This document shows positions 51,883 to 61,161 of a stretch of DNA of 64,000 nt, piece after piece (position 1 is the first letter of the stretch; the number at the start of each line of letters is the position of its first letter). Under the pieces are notes generated by a model. That model had not been told where the DNA came from. It saw only the letters and a program-made list of their open reading frames with translations, and made no database searches. This stretch comes from JALOLV01 sp046295175 (lineage in GTDB: Bacteria; Bacteroidota; Bacteroidia; Cytophagales; Spirosomataceae), in the NCBI GenBank assembly GCA_046295175.1, contig JBKBNY010000001.1, positions 1,054,001 to 1,118,000 of the forward strand, written 5' to 3'. Both the position numbers and the translations under genes were made by a program.

Positions 51883-52935
51883 ATGACCCGATACCTTTTA
51901 CTCCTTTTTGTTTCGATTCAGATTTTCGCACAAGATTCTGTCAAAGTATCAAAACCAAAAAAATATACAATAGAGCAACTTTCGGGCGAGTGGGTGAAGG
52001 AAGAAATCAGGATGAAAGATGGCAGTAAATTGTATAATAGTCCGCTCAACGAGGCTTTTTTACGGTATATTTTCCAGCCCGGTGATTCGGTAAGAATCAT
52101 TTATGACGGACGTAGCGGTAATGTTCCGTTTACTTTTAATGGCAGCAGAGTTACTATCAATGGTTTACCGCTCATTATCAATTATTTAGACCAAAATAGA
52201 CTCATACTCGAAGAAGAGAAAGATACCCTTGCTTTGCAGATTAGGCTCGTAAGTGCCAAAATCCATAATCTTGGGTTTATGCCGCAAACCTACATTACAC
52301 AAGGCAATGATACCATCTACGTGGCCGAACGCAATTATATCGAGCCACTGTTCAATAATCCGGCCGAGAGTGCGATGCAGTTTATCTCCGAGAATTTTAT
52401 GTATCCAGAATACCGAACCGATGATTTTTTTGCCCGATTTATCATCACAAAAACTGGCGAAGTCAAAGGCATTAAGATTCTGAATAGCACAAACGAAAAA
52501 TTTAATCAAAGACTCATAAAAGCCATCAAAAAAACAGAAGGTTTTTGGAAGCCCGCCACTTGGGAAGGTAAACCCGTAAACGTAGAAATGAAAATGCGTT
52601 TTGATATGGGCTGGAGCCAAAAAATGGCAGCTAAAAACCCTAAAGAATACGGCAACTTGGTAGATAGTACGCAGATTCGTAAGGAATTATCAGACAGTTA
52701 TCTCATGGAGGGAAATTACTACTCCGAAATCGCCAACTACAAACAAGCATTACAATCTTACAGCCTAAGCATCAAGAATAACCCTCTTAATGTTGATGCA
52801 TATTACAAAAGAGCGGCTATTTTTGCTCTGAGAAAACAAACCGATAAAATGTGTGAAGACCTCAAACACCTACGAGACCTCGAACAAAAGAGAGGAGCAG
52901 AACTTTACCAAAAATATTGCGAAAAGAAAGAATAA
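51883..52935 (+). CDS. Exported TonB C-terminal-like and TPR protein
   Basis: A 350-residue protein with a signal peptide (MTRYLLLLFVSIQIFAQ). A first domain of about 110 residues is a lipocalin-like fold (QLSGEWVKEEIRMKDGSKLY, with GDSVRIIYDG). Next comes a TonB C-terminal-like domain (about 180-240: FFARFIITKTGEVKGIKILN, then FWKPATWEGKPVNVEMKMRF). TPR helices follow (about 265-340: YYSEIANYKQALQSYSLSIK). Periplasmic TonB-C-like domains of this type occur outside the energy transducer and may act in envelope assembly. Precise role unknown. Confidence 0.7.
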   Translation: MTRYLLLLFVSIQIFAQDSVKVSKPKKYTIEQLSGEWVKEEIRMKDGSKLYNSPLNEAFLRYIFQPGDSVRIIYDGRSGNVPFTFNGSRVTINGLPLIINYLDQNRLILEEEKDTLALQIRLVSAKIHNLGFMPQTYITQGNDTIYVAERNYIEPLFNNPAESAMQFISENFMYPEYRTDDFFARFIITKTGEVKGIKILNSTNEKFNQRLIKAIKKTEGFWKPATWEGKPVNVEMKMRFDMGWSQKMAAKNPKEYGNLVDSTQIRKELSDSYLMEGNYYSEIANYKQALQSYSLSIKNNPLNVDAYYKRAAIFALRKQTDKMCEDLKHLRDLEQKRGAELYQKYCEKKE

Positions 52936-52938
52936 TTT

Positions 52939-53409
52939 CTACGAAAAAATCCCGACATCCATAATATCCGATACCCGATTGGCATTTTCCTCATCAACGA
53001 GTTTGTTGATGTCTTTTATCACATCCAGAAAAATAGCCAACTTATCGGCAGGAATCACTTCTTGAATCTTCTTATTAAAAATAATAACTCCCTCACGAGC
53101 AAACGCACGCTTTTTACGGCCTTCTTCGGTCAGGTACACCCTCACAAAACGCTTATCATCAGCATCAATTTCTCGATAAATCCAGCCTTTTTCTTCGAGT
53201 GTTTTGAGCATACGAGTCAGGCTTCGAGGCTCCATCCCAATCGAAGGCCCAATTTTTGTAGCAGGTGTGCCTTTTTCGGTATCAATATTTAATAGCACAT
53301 AGCCAATCGCCATAGTCATATCAAACTGCCCTGCATAATTGTTATACATCCGAGATATACTATGCCAAGCCCATTTGATATGGAAATCTATTGTTTTTTC
53401 TTTTCTCAT
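52939..53409 (-). CDS. MarR-family transcriptional regulator
   Basis: A 156-residue MarR protein: an N-terminal helix with WAWHSISRMYNNYAGQFDMT, winged helix IGPSIGMEPRSLTRMLKTLE (about 60-79), the wing IDADDKRFVRVYLTEEGRKK (about 88-107), and the C-terminal dimer helix. MarR proteins repress targets until a small ligand binds. ATG 53409 (MRKEKTIDFHIKWAW) is chosen because the first 15 codons of the longer frame are unconserved. It ends 3 bases from the stop of the TonB-C/TPR gene on the opposite strand. Targets are unknown. Confidence 0.88.
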   Translation of the reverse strand: MRKEKTIDFHIKWAWHSISRMYNNYAGQFDMTMAIGYVLLNIDTEKGTPATKIGPSIGMEPRSLTRMLKTLEEKGWIYREIDADDKRFVRVYLTEEGRKKRAFAREGVIIFNKKIQEVIPADKLAIFLDVIKDINKLVDEENANRVSDIMDVGIFS

Positions 53410-53527
53410 ACTGCTTTTGCTCAATAGAGGTGTTGCTCCGTTATTACAAAGCAAAAATAGTATCTAAACAATTATTATGCAAGCATACTATCGAAGATTA
53501 TATGATATGTTGAAATTATACCAAAAC

Positions 53528-54325
53528 CTACTCCTCGTGCCATTCTTGGATACTGTGTGTGAGGGTTTTATAAACTCTGTAGAGGTCTTCGTCGGCCGAT
53601 AAGTATCCCAAATGTCGCTTGATTGTCGATGTATCGCCCCGCACGGCTGGGCCTGTCTGCACATCGGCCGGATGCTCAACACCCAATGCCTTGCGGATGG
53701 TTTCTCTGATAATGGGCTTCAATAAATCATAATCGAGGTTTTCTCTGTCTAAGATGTGCTTCGATAATCCAATCAAATGATTCGTAAAATTACAAGCAAA
53801 AACAGCCCCCAGGTGCAGTACTTTTCGTTCTTCTGAACTCACCAAATAAACCGTTTTACTCATTTGCTGACCGAGTTTTACGAGCATTTCTCTGACCTCT
53901 GGGTTGTAAGATTCGATACAAAATGGCACGGTTTGGATATCGAGCCGAACTCCCATTGTAAAAGTCATCAACGGATAAAAAACGGCACATTCGACGGGTA
54001 AATCGTGGTTTAGCTCCATCAATTCTACTAAGTCATTTAGCGATTTTGTACCCGAAGTATGAGCCAAAATGGCGTTTTCGGGCAATACCAATTTTGAACA
54101 AACCTCCGGAATGGCATTATCCGAGACGCTCAAGATAAACAAATCGGCATCGCTCTCCGAAAAATCAAGCTCATTTTGTGCCTTGGCATTATACAAAAAC
54201 GAGGTCAAGTACTTGGCCTTTTTCATATCACGGCTAAATACTTCGATAACACTGTGTCCTGCATTTTCGAGTGCAAGTCCGAGATGCCACGCGACATTCC
54301 CTGCACCAATCAAAGAGATTTTCAT
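53528..54325 (-). CDS. Rossmann-like/DUF2520 protein
   Basis: A 265-residue NAD(P)-binding protein related to pyrroline-5-carboxylate/F420 reductases. N-terminal motif ISLIGAGNVAWHLGLALENA, then DADLFILSVSDNAIPEV, AILAHTSGTKSLNDLVEL and the DUF2520 region starting at FYPLMTFTMGVRLDIQTVPF with the helical HLGAVFACNFTNHLIGLSKH. The reaction has not been described for this family, which is nearly universal in Bacteroidota. It is monocistronic, between the MarR gene and the divergent metallophosphoesterase gene. Confidence 0.9.
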   Translation of the reverse strand: MKISLIGAGNVAWHLGLALENAGHSVIEVFSRDMKKAKYLTSFLYNAKAQNELDFSESDADLFILSVSDNAIPEVCSKLVLPENAILAHTSGTKSLNDLVELMELNHDLPVECAVFYPLMTFTMGVRLDIQTVPFCIESYNPEVREMLVKLGQQMSKTVYLVSSEERKVLHLGAVFACNFTNHLIGLSKHILDRENLDYDLLKPIIRETIRKALGVEHPADVQTGPAVRGDTSTIKRHLGYLSADEDLYRVYKTLTHSIQEWHEE

Positions 54326-54512
54326 ACCTCCATCACCAATATTGGTATTAAGAATTCAACTATCCACAAATATACCACTCGCCCTTCAAAATCAGCCTTT
54401 TGCATAAAAAAAATACAAAATTGAACAAAGCCGAAAATATTTCAGTTGTGAATTGTAGCATGACTTTTAAAGTCGTGTTCTCTCCATCATTTGTTTTGAA
54501 ATAGACCTTTTT

Positions 54513-55787
54513 ATGAATTCGATAGTTAGATTTTTACTCTTCGCAGTAGTTTTTATTTTGATTGATATTTACGTTTGGCAAGCCATCCGATTAGTGATTA
54601 AAGGTTCTTCGTTAAATGTTCAGCGTATTACAGGATATATTTTCTGGGGAATCACAGCTATCTCAATAGCCATTATGTTTATTGGTTTTGTGATGCAGCC
54701 CCCTGCCGTTACCTACAAAATGCGTACGGTCATGGCAGCCATTGTGTTTATCGTATATATATCTAAGTTCCTGGCGGTATTTTTCTTATTTGTAGATGAT
54801 ATTATCAGGTTGTTTAAATGGGGAATCAGTTTATTTCAAAGCCCCGAAACTCAAACAATTACGAATAATCAGACACTCGAACCAGCCGTAGAAAGCAACA
54901 AAATCACTCGCTCAGAATTCCTAACCAAAACGGCCTTGGCCGTGGGTGGATTAAACCTCGGAGCAATGTCTTGGGGGATTATCTCGGGGGCTCACGATTA
55001 CAGGATTCACCGTGTAACAGTTCGTTTGAAAAACCTACCGAAGCAATTCGATGGAATAACGATTGCCCAACTTTCGGATATTCACTCGGGTTCGTTTTTC
55101 AATAAAACTGCCGTAAAAGGCGGTGTAGAAATGCTATTGGCCGAAAAACCCGACTTGGTTTTCTTTACGGGAGATTTGGTCAATAACGAAGCTGGCGAAG
55201 TAAAAGATTACATCAATATTTTTGATAAAGTGAAGGCTCCGCTTGGTGTTTTCTCGACACTCGGAAACCACGACTATGGCGATTATATCCAGTGGGAATC
55301 GGCTCAGAAAAAAGCCCAAAACCTACAAGATTTGATAAAATCGCATAAAATTATGGGCTGGGATATTCTGCTCGACGAACACCGTAAACTAACCGTAGAT
55401 GGCGAAAGCATTGGTATTTTGGGGATTCAGAACTGGGGTGCTGGCGGATTTGCCAAATACGGAAATCTCGAAAAAACCATGCAAGGTACCGACGAATATC
55501 CAGTCAAATTGCTACTCTCGCACGACCCAAGCCATTGGCGAAACCAAGTTTTGGGCAAAACTGATATTGATTTGGCCTTTGCAGGTCATACCCACGGAAT
55601 GCAGTACGGTGTCGAAATCGGCGATTTTAAATGGAGTCCGGTGCAGTATCGTTACAAAGAATGGGCTGGACTATACAGCGAAGGAAACCAAAATCTTTAC
55701 GTAAACCGTGGATTTGGTTACATCGGTTATCCGGGTCGTGTTGGAATCCTACCCGAAATCACAATTATGGAATTAAAAAGTGCATAA
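54513..55787 (+). CDS. Membrane metallophosphoesterase (calcineurin-like)
   Basis: A 424-residue protein with three transmembrane segments in residues 1-110 (FLLFAVVFILIDIYVW, ISIAIMFIGFVM, AAIVFIVYISKFLAVFFLFV). A catalytic domain follows from about 185, with all five phosphoesterase motifs: LSDIHSGSF, FTGDLVNN, LGNHDYGDY, LLSHDPSHW and AGHTHGMQYG. A twin-arginine-like start (EFLTKTALAVGGLNLGAM) precedes the domain. The substrate is unknown; UDP-2,3-diacylglucosamine hydrolases and phosphatases of this fold act at the membrane. It is followed by a 17-bp stem terminator. Confidence 0.92.
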   Translation: MNSIVRFLLFAVVFILIDIYVWQAIRLVIKGSSLNVQRITGYIFWGITAISIAIMFIGFVMQPPAVTYKMRTVMAAIVFIVYISKFLAVFFLFVDDIIRLFKWGISLFQSPETQTITNNQTLEPAVESNKITRSEFLTKTALAVGGLNLGAMSWGIISGAHDYRIHRVTVRLKNLPKQFDGITIAQLSDIHSGSFFNKTAVKGGVEMLLAEKPDLVFFTGDLVNNEAGEVKDYINIFDKVKAPLGVFSTLGNHDYGDYIQWESAQKKAQNLQDLIKSHKIMGWDILLDEHRKLTVDGESIGILGIQNWGAGGFAKYGNLEKTMQGTDEYPVKLLLSHDPSHWRNQVLGKTDIDLAFAGHTHGMQYGVEIGDFKWSPVQYRYKEWAGLYSEGNQNLYVNRGFGYIGYPGRVGILPEITIMELKSA

Positions 55788-55789
55788 TT

Positions 55790-55829
55790 AAACCATCGGC
55801 ACATCTCTGAGAAGATGTGCCGATGGTTT
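55790..55829. terminator. Bidirectional terminator, 17-bp stem
   Basis: Arms 55790-55806 and 55813-55829 are perfectly complementary (AAACCATCGGCACATCT), loop CTGAGA. TTT on the plus strand and AAA on the other side serve both convergent genes, whose stops lie at 55787 and 55829. Confidence 0.92.
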
Positions 55830-56422
55830 TACAACTTCACCAAATTTACAAACAATTCGCTACCCGCTCTTGGCTTAATCGAATTATAGCAATCGTCCAT
55901 TGTTTTTATGCTGAACAATGGCTCAAAATAAGTCAAATATTCGGCTTTTGTGCCGCCAAATGGTGGTCCTACTACAAATTCACGGTTAAACATCACCCCA
56001 ACCAATTTACCGTTTGGTTTCAGTAATTCGTACATTTTATTGGCGTACTGGCTACGAAATTGAGGGTCAATCGCACAAAAAAACGTTTGCTCGATAATCA
56101 AATCATATTGAGCCTGATGCTCAAAAAAATCTTGGTGAATTACCCGACAAAAGCCTTTTTGAATGTATTCGTTCAATTCGTTTTTGAGTTTTTCGACCAA
56201 AACCTCCGAAATATCAATCAACGTAATATCCGTAAAACCATTGTCTAAAAGATATTTTGCCTCGTGGGCATTTCCACAGCCGGGTATCAAAATTTTGATA
56301 GATTTATCGTTTAATTGCTCAAAATACGTCTTCAAAGGCAGGGCAACATCGCCAATATCCCAACCCGTCAGATTCGATTTGTATCTACTACTCCAATAAT
56401 TATCGTCTAAATTTTCTTTCAT
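55829..56422 (-). CDS. TPMT-family SAM methyltransferase
   Basis: A 197-residue thiopurine S-methyltransferase-type protein: NYWSSRYKSNLTGWDIGDVA, motif I IKILIPGCGNAHEAKYLLDN (about 42-61), DISEVLVEKLKNEL, and the family segment EQTFFCAIDPQFRSQYANKM (about 112-131). Members methylate small thiols, selenium or tellurium species. Its stop lies inside the shared terminator. A minus-strand CAAATTTA at 56449-56456 (TAAATTTG) may be its -7 box. Confidence 0.88.
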   Translation of the reverse strand: MKENLDDNYWSSRYKSNLTGWDIGDVALPLKTYFEQLNDKSIKILIPGCGNAHEAKYLLDNGFTDITLIDISEVLVEKLKNELNEYIQKGFCRVIHQDFFEHQAQYDLIIEQTFFCAIDPQFRSQYANKMYELLKPNGKLVGVMFNREFVVGPPFGGTKAEYLTYFEPLFSIKTMDDCYNSIKPRAGSELFVNLVKL

Positions 56423-56549
56423 TTTTAGATTCTTTTACTAAATTCAACCAAATTTAAAAAAGTTTGATTCTGATATGTAACTTTCTTACAGCAACTGCGT
56501 CTTAAATTTATACAAGACAAGTTTTGCTGAAAAATATTGAAGATAAATT

Positions 56550-56569
56550 AAAAAGTAGCGATACTTTTT
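56550..56569. other. Short hairpin with GCGA tetraloop
   Basis: AAAAAGTA (56550-56557) and TACTTTTT (56562-56569) form an 8-bp stem with a GNRA-type loop. With the terminator at 56589 it lies in the 256-bp interval before the helicase gene; no gene is assigned to the interval. Confidence 0.5.
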
Positions 56570-56588
56570 AGTGGTTAGGTGATAGAAC

Positions 56589-56616
56589 AAACCCCGTGTT
56601 TTCGGGGTTTTGTTTT
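56589..56616 (+). terminator. Terminator hairpin of an unassigned transcript
   Basis: AAACCCCG (56589-56596) pairs with CGGGGTTT (56603-56610), followed by TGTTTTG. No annotated plus-strand gene ends just upstream (the flanking TPMT gene is on the other strand), so what it terminates is unclear; a small RNA from about 56460-56610 is possible. Confidence 0.6.
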
Positions 56617-56640
56617 GTAAATACTCCATAAATCCTAATT

Positions 56641-56674
56641 TTTGCTACATTTCGGGCAATAAGTGGTAACTTTG
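56641..56674 (+). promoter_or_regulatory. Promoter of the DEAD-box helicase, probably leaderless transcript
   Basis: TTTG (56641-56644), 22-base spacer, TAACTTTG (56667-56674). The expected start point falls at about 56680, on or next to the ATG at 56679, so the mRNA would have almost no 5' leader. Confidence 0.65.
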
Positions 56675-56678
56675 CAGC

Positions 56679-58037
56679 ATGTCAAAATCATTTGAAATAT
56701 TTGCTCTTAATCGCCAACTGCTCAATGCCGTTGCCGATGCTGGTTACACTGAGCCAACACCTGTACAAGAAAAGACAATCCCGATGACGCTCCAAGGGCA
56801 TGATGTGCTTGGAATCGCCCAGACGGGTACGGGCAAAACCGCCGCTTATTTATTGCCAATTTTAATGAAAATCAAGTACGCACAAGGCGAAAACCCTCGC
56901 TGCTTGATTTTGGCTCCAACTCGTGAGTTGGTCATGCAAATTGCCGAAGCCGTTACGTCGCTTGCCAAATATACCGATATTCGTCATGTAGCTATTTATG
57001 GGGGGCTTGGTCCAAAAACACAAATCGAGGCCATCAGAAAAGGTGTCGATGTGCTGATTTCGACCCCTGGTAGATTTATGGAACTTTACCTCAAAGGCGA
57101 ACTCGGCGTAAAAGAAATCAAAGTCATGGTACTCGACGAAGCCGATAAAATGATGGATATGGGTTTTATGCCACAAATCCGTAAGATTCTGGAGGTGATT
57201 CCTCGCAAAAGGCAGAATCTACTCTTTTCGGCTACATTTCCCGAAAAAGTAGAACGATTGTCGGAGGAATTTCTCGAAGCACCCATCAAAATCGAGATTA
57301 CACCACAAGCCACCACCGCCGAGACCGTTACGCAAAGGCTTTTTGAAGTACCAAATTTGCGTACTAAAATCAATCTTTTGGCTCATTTGCTTCGTAATCA
57401 AGAAGTTACTAAAGCCATCATTTTTTGTAGAAGCAAAGAAACCGCCGATAATATTTTTAAATTTCTCGAACGAAAAATTATCCCTGCCGAAGAAATTAGG
57501 GTTTTGCACGCCAACAAAGGGCAAAATACCCGAATCAACTCGATGGAGGCTTTTCGTAGTGGTGAAATCAAAGTTTTGGTTACGACCGACGTAGTAGCAA
57601 GGGGAATTGATATTCTGCAGGTTAGTCACGTTTTTAATTTTGACGTACCGCTCATTTACGAAGATTATGTGCATCGAATCGGACGTACGGGTCGAGCTAA
57701 TAATACGGGCGAAGCCGTGACATTTATGACGATTGCCGAAGAATATCATTTAAAGAAAATCGAAAAGATTATCAGAATGACGATTCCTCGTGAAGTGATT
57801 CCAGCCGAAGTCGAAATCTTAGACACACCATTCGACGAAAAACAAGCGATGCTACGAGAGATTGACTCGCAACGTAAAAAAGAAGACCCTACGTTTCAGG
57901 GGGCATTCCATGAGAAAAAGGCTCGTAAATTTACTCCCGAAAAGAAAAAAACTTCGGCAAAAGCCCCAAAAAGCAAAAGTAGTGCATCCAAAAACACGGG
58001 ATATTCGTCAAAAAAAGGTAAGGGATTTAAGCGGTAA
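56679..58037 (+). CDS. DEAD-box RNA helicase (RhlE-type)
   Basis: A 452-residue helicase with the full motif set: Q motif YTEPTPVQEKTIPM, motif I AQTGTGKT, Ia PTRELVMQ, Ib STPGRFME, II (DEAD) VMVLDEADKMMDMGF, III FSATFPEK, IV AIIFCRSKET, V TTDVVARGIDI and VI HRIGRTGRAN. The C-terminal tail (about 395-452) is Lys/Ser-rich and basic (KKTSAKAPKSKSSASKNTGY), an RNA-binding extension. It unwinds structured RNA in ribosome assembly or cold response. Start set by the ATG five bases after its -7 box. Confidence 0.95.
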   Translation: MSKSFEIFALNRQLLNAVADAGYTEPTPVQEKTIPMTLQGHDVLGIAQTGTGKTAAYLLPILMKIKYAQGENPRCLILAPTRELVMQIAEAVTSLAKYTDIRHVAIYGGLGPKTQIEAIRKGVDVLISTPGRFMELYLKGELGVKEIKVMVLDEADKMMDMGFMPQIRKILEVIPRKRQNLLFSATFPEKVERLSEEFLEAPIKIEITPQATTAETVTQRLFEVPNLRTKINLLAHLLRNQEVTKAIIFCRSKETADNIFKFLERKIIPAEEIRVLHANKGQNTRINSMEAFRSGEIKVLVTTDVVARGIDILQVSHVFNFDVPLIYEDYVHRIGRTGRANNTGEAVTFMTIAEEYHLKKIEKIIRMTIPREVIPAEVEILDTPFDEKQAMLREIDSQRKKEDPTFQGAFHEKKARKFTPEKKKTSAKAPKSKSSASKNTGYSSKKGKGFKR

Positions 58038-58296
58038 GTACGCATTTGAATATAATTTTTCACAGCGTAGGATTTGCAAACCCAACGCTATGAAAAGTAT
58101 GATAATCAGGGAATTGGACGATAGTCCGACCAAATATTTTGGTTTGAAGTATAAGTTCTTAATCATACTATAAACTGATTGGATTTATTATTTTTGCTGT
58201 ACTAAATCATTAAAAATCAAATAATTAATCCTGAAAATCCTATAAATCACTTAAATCTTGGTATAAATTCAACTCTCATCAAATACAACAAAAACC

Positions 58297-59079
58297 ATGT
58301 ACAAAACCATAACTTACGAAGTAATCGACCGATTGGCGACGATTACGCTCAATCGCCCCGAAGTTTTCAATGCTTTGAGTGCCGAGTTACTTTCTGAAAT
58401 CCGACAAGCCGTAGAAGCTGCCGCAGCCGACGAAAGCGTACGAGTGATTGTAATGACGGGTTCGGGCGATAAAGCGTTTTGCTCGGGTGCCGACCTCAAA
58501 GAAGGAATCATGCTCGGCGAAACCTCTTTGGCTTCCAGACTTCGTGAATACTACAACCCGATGATTAGAGCCATGCGAAACGCCGAAAAACCAATCGTAT
58601 GCCGCATGAATGGTATCGCGGCGGGTGCGGGTATGTCGTTGGCTTTGGCCTGCGATATTATCATTGCTCAAAAAGAGGCCTATATGACTGAACTTTTTGT
58701 CGGAATTGGACTGATGCCCGATGCAGGTTCGATGTTCTTCTTGCCTCGAATCGTAGGAATGCACAAGGCTTTTGAACTTTGCAGCACAGGCCGAAAAATT
58801 TATATGGACGAAGCCCTACAATTGGGTTTGGTAAGTAAAGTTGTGTCTTCTGAAGAACTCGACACGGCCGTAGCAGAATTGGTAGAATATTACAAAAACG
58901 CTCCAACCAAATCTATCGGATTGATGAAAAAAGTGCTGAATCACTCATTTGATGGTACGATTGACGAAATCCTCGATTACGAAGCATATCACCAAGATAT
59001 TTTGGGCAAAACCCACGATTTTGCCGAAGGTGTAATGGCGTTTTTGCAAAAACGTAAGCCAAATTTCAAAGGTGCTTAA
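58297..59079 (+). CDS. Enoyl-CoA hydratase/isomerase family protein
   Basis: A 260-residue crotonase-fold enzyme: ITLNRPEVFNALSAELLSEI, SGDKAFCSGADLKEGI (oxyanion loop, about 55-70), RMNGIAAGAGMSLALACDII (about 104-123) and MTELFVGIGLMPDAGSMFFL (about 128-147), where E and D supply catalytic residues as in PaaG-type isomerases. A role in phenylacetate or fatty-acid degradation is suggested by this form, but no related genes are nearby. The 258 bp between the helicase and this gene (58038-58296) show no clear gene. Confidence 0.9.
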   Translation: MYKTITYEVIDRLATITLNRPEVFNALSAELLSEIRQAVEAAAADESVRVIVMTGSGDKAFCSGADLKEGIMLGETSLASRLREYYNPMIRAMRNAEKPIVCRMNGIAAGAGMSLALACDIIIAQKEAYMTELFVGIGLMPDAGSMFFLPRIVGMHKAFELCSTGRKIYMDEALQLGLVSKVVSSEELDTAVAELVEYYKNAPTKSIGLMKKVLNHSFDGTIDEILDYEAYHQDILGKTHDFAEGVMAFLQKRKPNFKGA

Positions 59080-59085
59080 ACCAAA

Positions 59086-59117
59086 AAAATGGCAGGTCTT
59101 CGAGGCCTGCCATTTTG
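59086..59117. terminator. Bidirectional terminator between convergent genes
   Basis: AAAATGGCAGG (59086-59096) and CCTGCCATTTT (59106-59116) pair perfectly; A-run before and T-run after serve both the hydratase gene and sppA. Confidence 0.9.
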
Positions 59118-59139
59118 GGTATATTCTGTATCTACGATT

Positions 59140-60906
59140 TTACTTTATCAAAATCTCCATTGGCATACGAGCCTGAATGCCTTCCATCGTCTGCAAACGC
59201 TTGATTTGACCTGCGTACGGAGCCAATGCACCAAGATAAGATTTGAGTTTAGCTTCTTCTTGGTCTTTGCTCCATTTATCCATAAATGCCTCAAAACCAG
59301 ATTTTTTGGTCGGATATTTCACACGATAGTTACCCTCTTTCAATCCTGCTTTTTTGGCTGCGATTTTTACAGCATCGTCCAATCCACCCAAAACATCTAC
59401 CAAACCATTTTCTTTGGCTTGCAAGCCAGTCCAAACTCTTCCACCAGCCAATGATTTCAACTTCTCAACATCCATTCTACGACCTTTTGCCGCTTTTGTG
59501 GTAAATGTTTCATAGCCCTTATTTACTCCATTCTGAAACATCATTTTTTCGGCATCTGTCATGGTGCGAGTCGCCGACGGATAATCTGAGTATTTGTGTG
59601 TACCCACGCCATCAAAGGTTATTCCGAGTTTATCATTCATTAATTTCTCGACATTCATGATTATCGCAAAAATACCGATAGAACCCGTAATCGTTGTTGG
59701 ATGTGCCACGATGGTATCGCAACCCATTGCCATATAATATCCACCCGAAGCGGCGTAATCACCCATCGAAGCGATGATTGGTTTTTGTTTTTTAACTAAT
59801 TGCACCTCTCGCCACATAATATCTGATGCCAACGAACTACCGCCACCCGAATTGATTCGCAAAACAACCGCCTTGACTTTTGGGTCTTTACGGGCTTTTT
59901 CGAGTTCTTTTACGATTCTATCCGAGCCAATGGCTTCGTCGCCACCATCGCCCGATACAATGTCGCCCTCGCCAGTAATTACGGCAATACGGTTATCACC
60001 CTCGCCACTTTTTACGTGTTTTTCGGCTTTTAGGTATTTAGAAAGACTCACATAACTTATTTTAGCATCTTCTTTCAAATCGAGTTCGTTGCGAATCGCC
60101 TTCTCGAATTCGTCAAAATAGCCAACGTTGGTTATCACTTTTTGGCGAACCGCATCATCGGGACTTTGTACCTTCAATTCATCCAAAATTTTATTCAATT
60201 CATCGGGAGCGATTCCACGACTTTTGGCAATATTTCCGTAAATATGACCCGCAACCGAATTAATAAAACTGCGAGTTTGCTCTTTATTGGCTTCGCTCAT
60301 CTCAGTACGGGTAAATACCTCAACCGCACTTTTGTATTCGCCCACTCTAAAAATCTCTGGTTTTACTCCGACTTTATCGAAAAGCCCCTTCATAAATGAA
60401 TATTCGGCTTGTAAACCATTAAAATCGATTCCACCCGCAGGATTTATATAACTTTTATCAGCAACCGAATTGATATAAATTGCTCCTTCGGTCATGACTT
60501 CGCCGTAGGCATAGATAAATTTCTTCGATTTCTTGAAATCTATGAGTGCGTTTCGTACCTCTTCTAATGTCGCGTAACCCGCCACCGGATATTGGCAATC
60601 GAGGTAAATGCCTTTGACGTTGGGGTCGAGTTTGGCATTGGCGATGGCGTCTTTGATTTGGACTAAGCCGACTTGGCCCATTTCGCCGTTTGAGAAGAGT
60701 TCGGTGAATGGGTCTTCTTCGGGAGCAACCTCTCTGATAACTTGATTGAGGTTGATTTTAAGAACTGATTTTTCGGCAACGTTTGTTTTTTGGTCAGACC
60801 CCGCCGACATTGCCGCTCCAAATCCAATCAAAAGGAAGAATCCTAAGATTGTAAATAGAAAAATCCCGACGATAGTTGCCAGAACATATTTCAAAAATTG
60901 TAACAT
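59140..60906 (-). CDS. sppA: Signal peptide peptidase SppA, 67K type
   Basis: A 588-residue S49 peptidase of the tandem-domain 67K form. N-terminal membrane helix about 8-33 (ATIVGIFLFTILGFFLLIG). First domain holds the catalytic lysine in the FNGLQAEYSFMKGLFDKVGV to GEYKSAVEVF region (about 170-205). Second domain has RINSGGGSSLASDIMWREV and the serine in SMGDYAASGGYYMAMGCD (about 375-392). It digests signal peptides left in the cytoplasmic membrane, facing the periplasm. It is monocistronic. Confidence 0.95.
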   Translation of the reverse strand: MLQFLKYVLATIVGIFLFTILGFFLLIGFGAAMSAGSDQKTNVAEKSVLKINLNQVIREVAPEEDPFTELFSNGEMGQVGLVQIKDAIANAKLDPNVKGIYLDCQYPVAGYATLEEVRNALIDFKKSKKFIYAYGEVMTEGAIYINSVADKSYINPAGGIDFNGLQAEYSFMKGLFDKVGVKPEIFRVGEYKSAVEVFTRTEMSEANKEQTRSFINSVAGHIYGNIAKSRGIAPDELNKILDELKVQSPDDAVRQKVITNVGYFDEFEKAIRNELDLKEDAKISYVSLSKYLKAEKHVKSGEGDNRIAVITGEGDIVSGDGGDEAIGSDRIVKELEKARKDPKVKAVVLRINSGGGSSLASDIMWREVQLVKKQKPIIASMGDYAASGGYYMAMGCDTIVAHPTTITGSIGIFAIIMNVEKLMNDKLGITFDGVGTHKYSDYPSATRTMTDAEKMMFQNGVNKGYETFTTKAAKGRRMDVEKLKSLAGGRVWTGLQAKENGLVDVLGGLDDAVKIAAKKAGLKEGNYRVKYPTKKSGFEAFMDKWSKDQEEAKLKSYLGALAPYAGQIKRLQTMEGIQARMPMEILIK

Positions 60907-61090
60907 AATTAATTAATTTTCGAGTTTTAGTATTCATCGGTCTCAGTCAAGAAACTTTTAAACACCAAACAGCATTTGGTATAGTTAGGTATAGAACATA
61001 GTTCGATATTACAAAGTTATGGCTAATACTCAAAATTTTGGTTATTAATTGATGAGAGGTTAGTGCAATAATTGAAAGGAATATTTTGAT

Positions 61091-61098
61091 TATCTTTG
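61091..61098 (+). promoter_or_regulatory. Candidate -7 box (TATCTTTG) for recX
   Basis: Matches TAnnTTTG and lies 63 bases before the recX ATG at 61162; no good -33 element. Confidence 0.35.
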
Positions 61099-61161
61099 AT
61101 TGGTTGAAAACTTTGAAGTTAGACTTTGTACCGAAGGATTCGATAAACTCTCTTAAACCCA

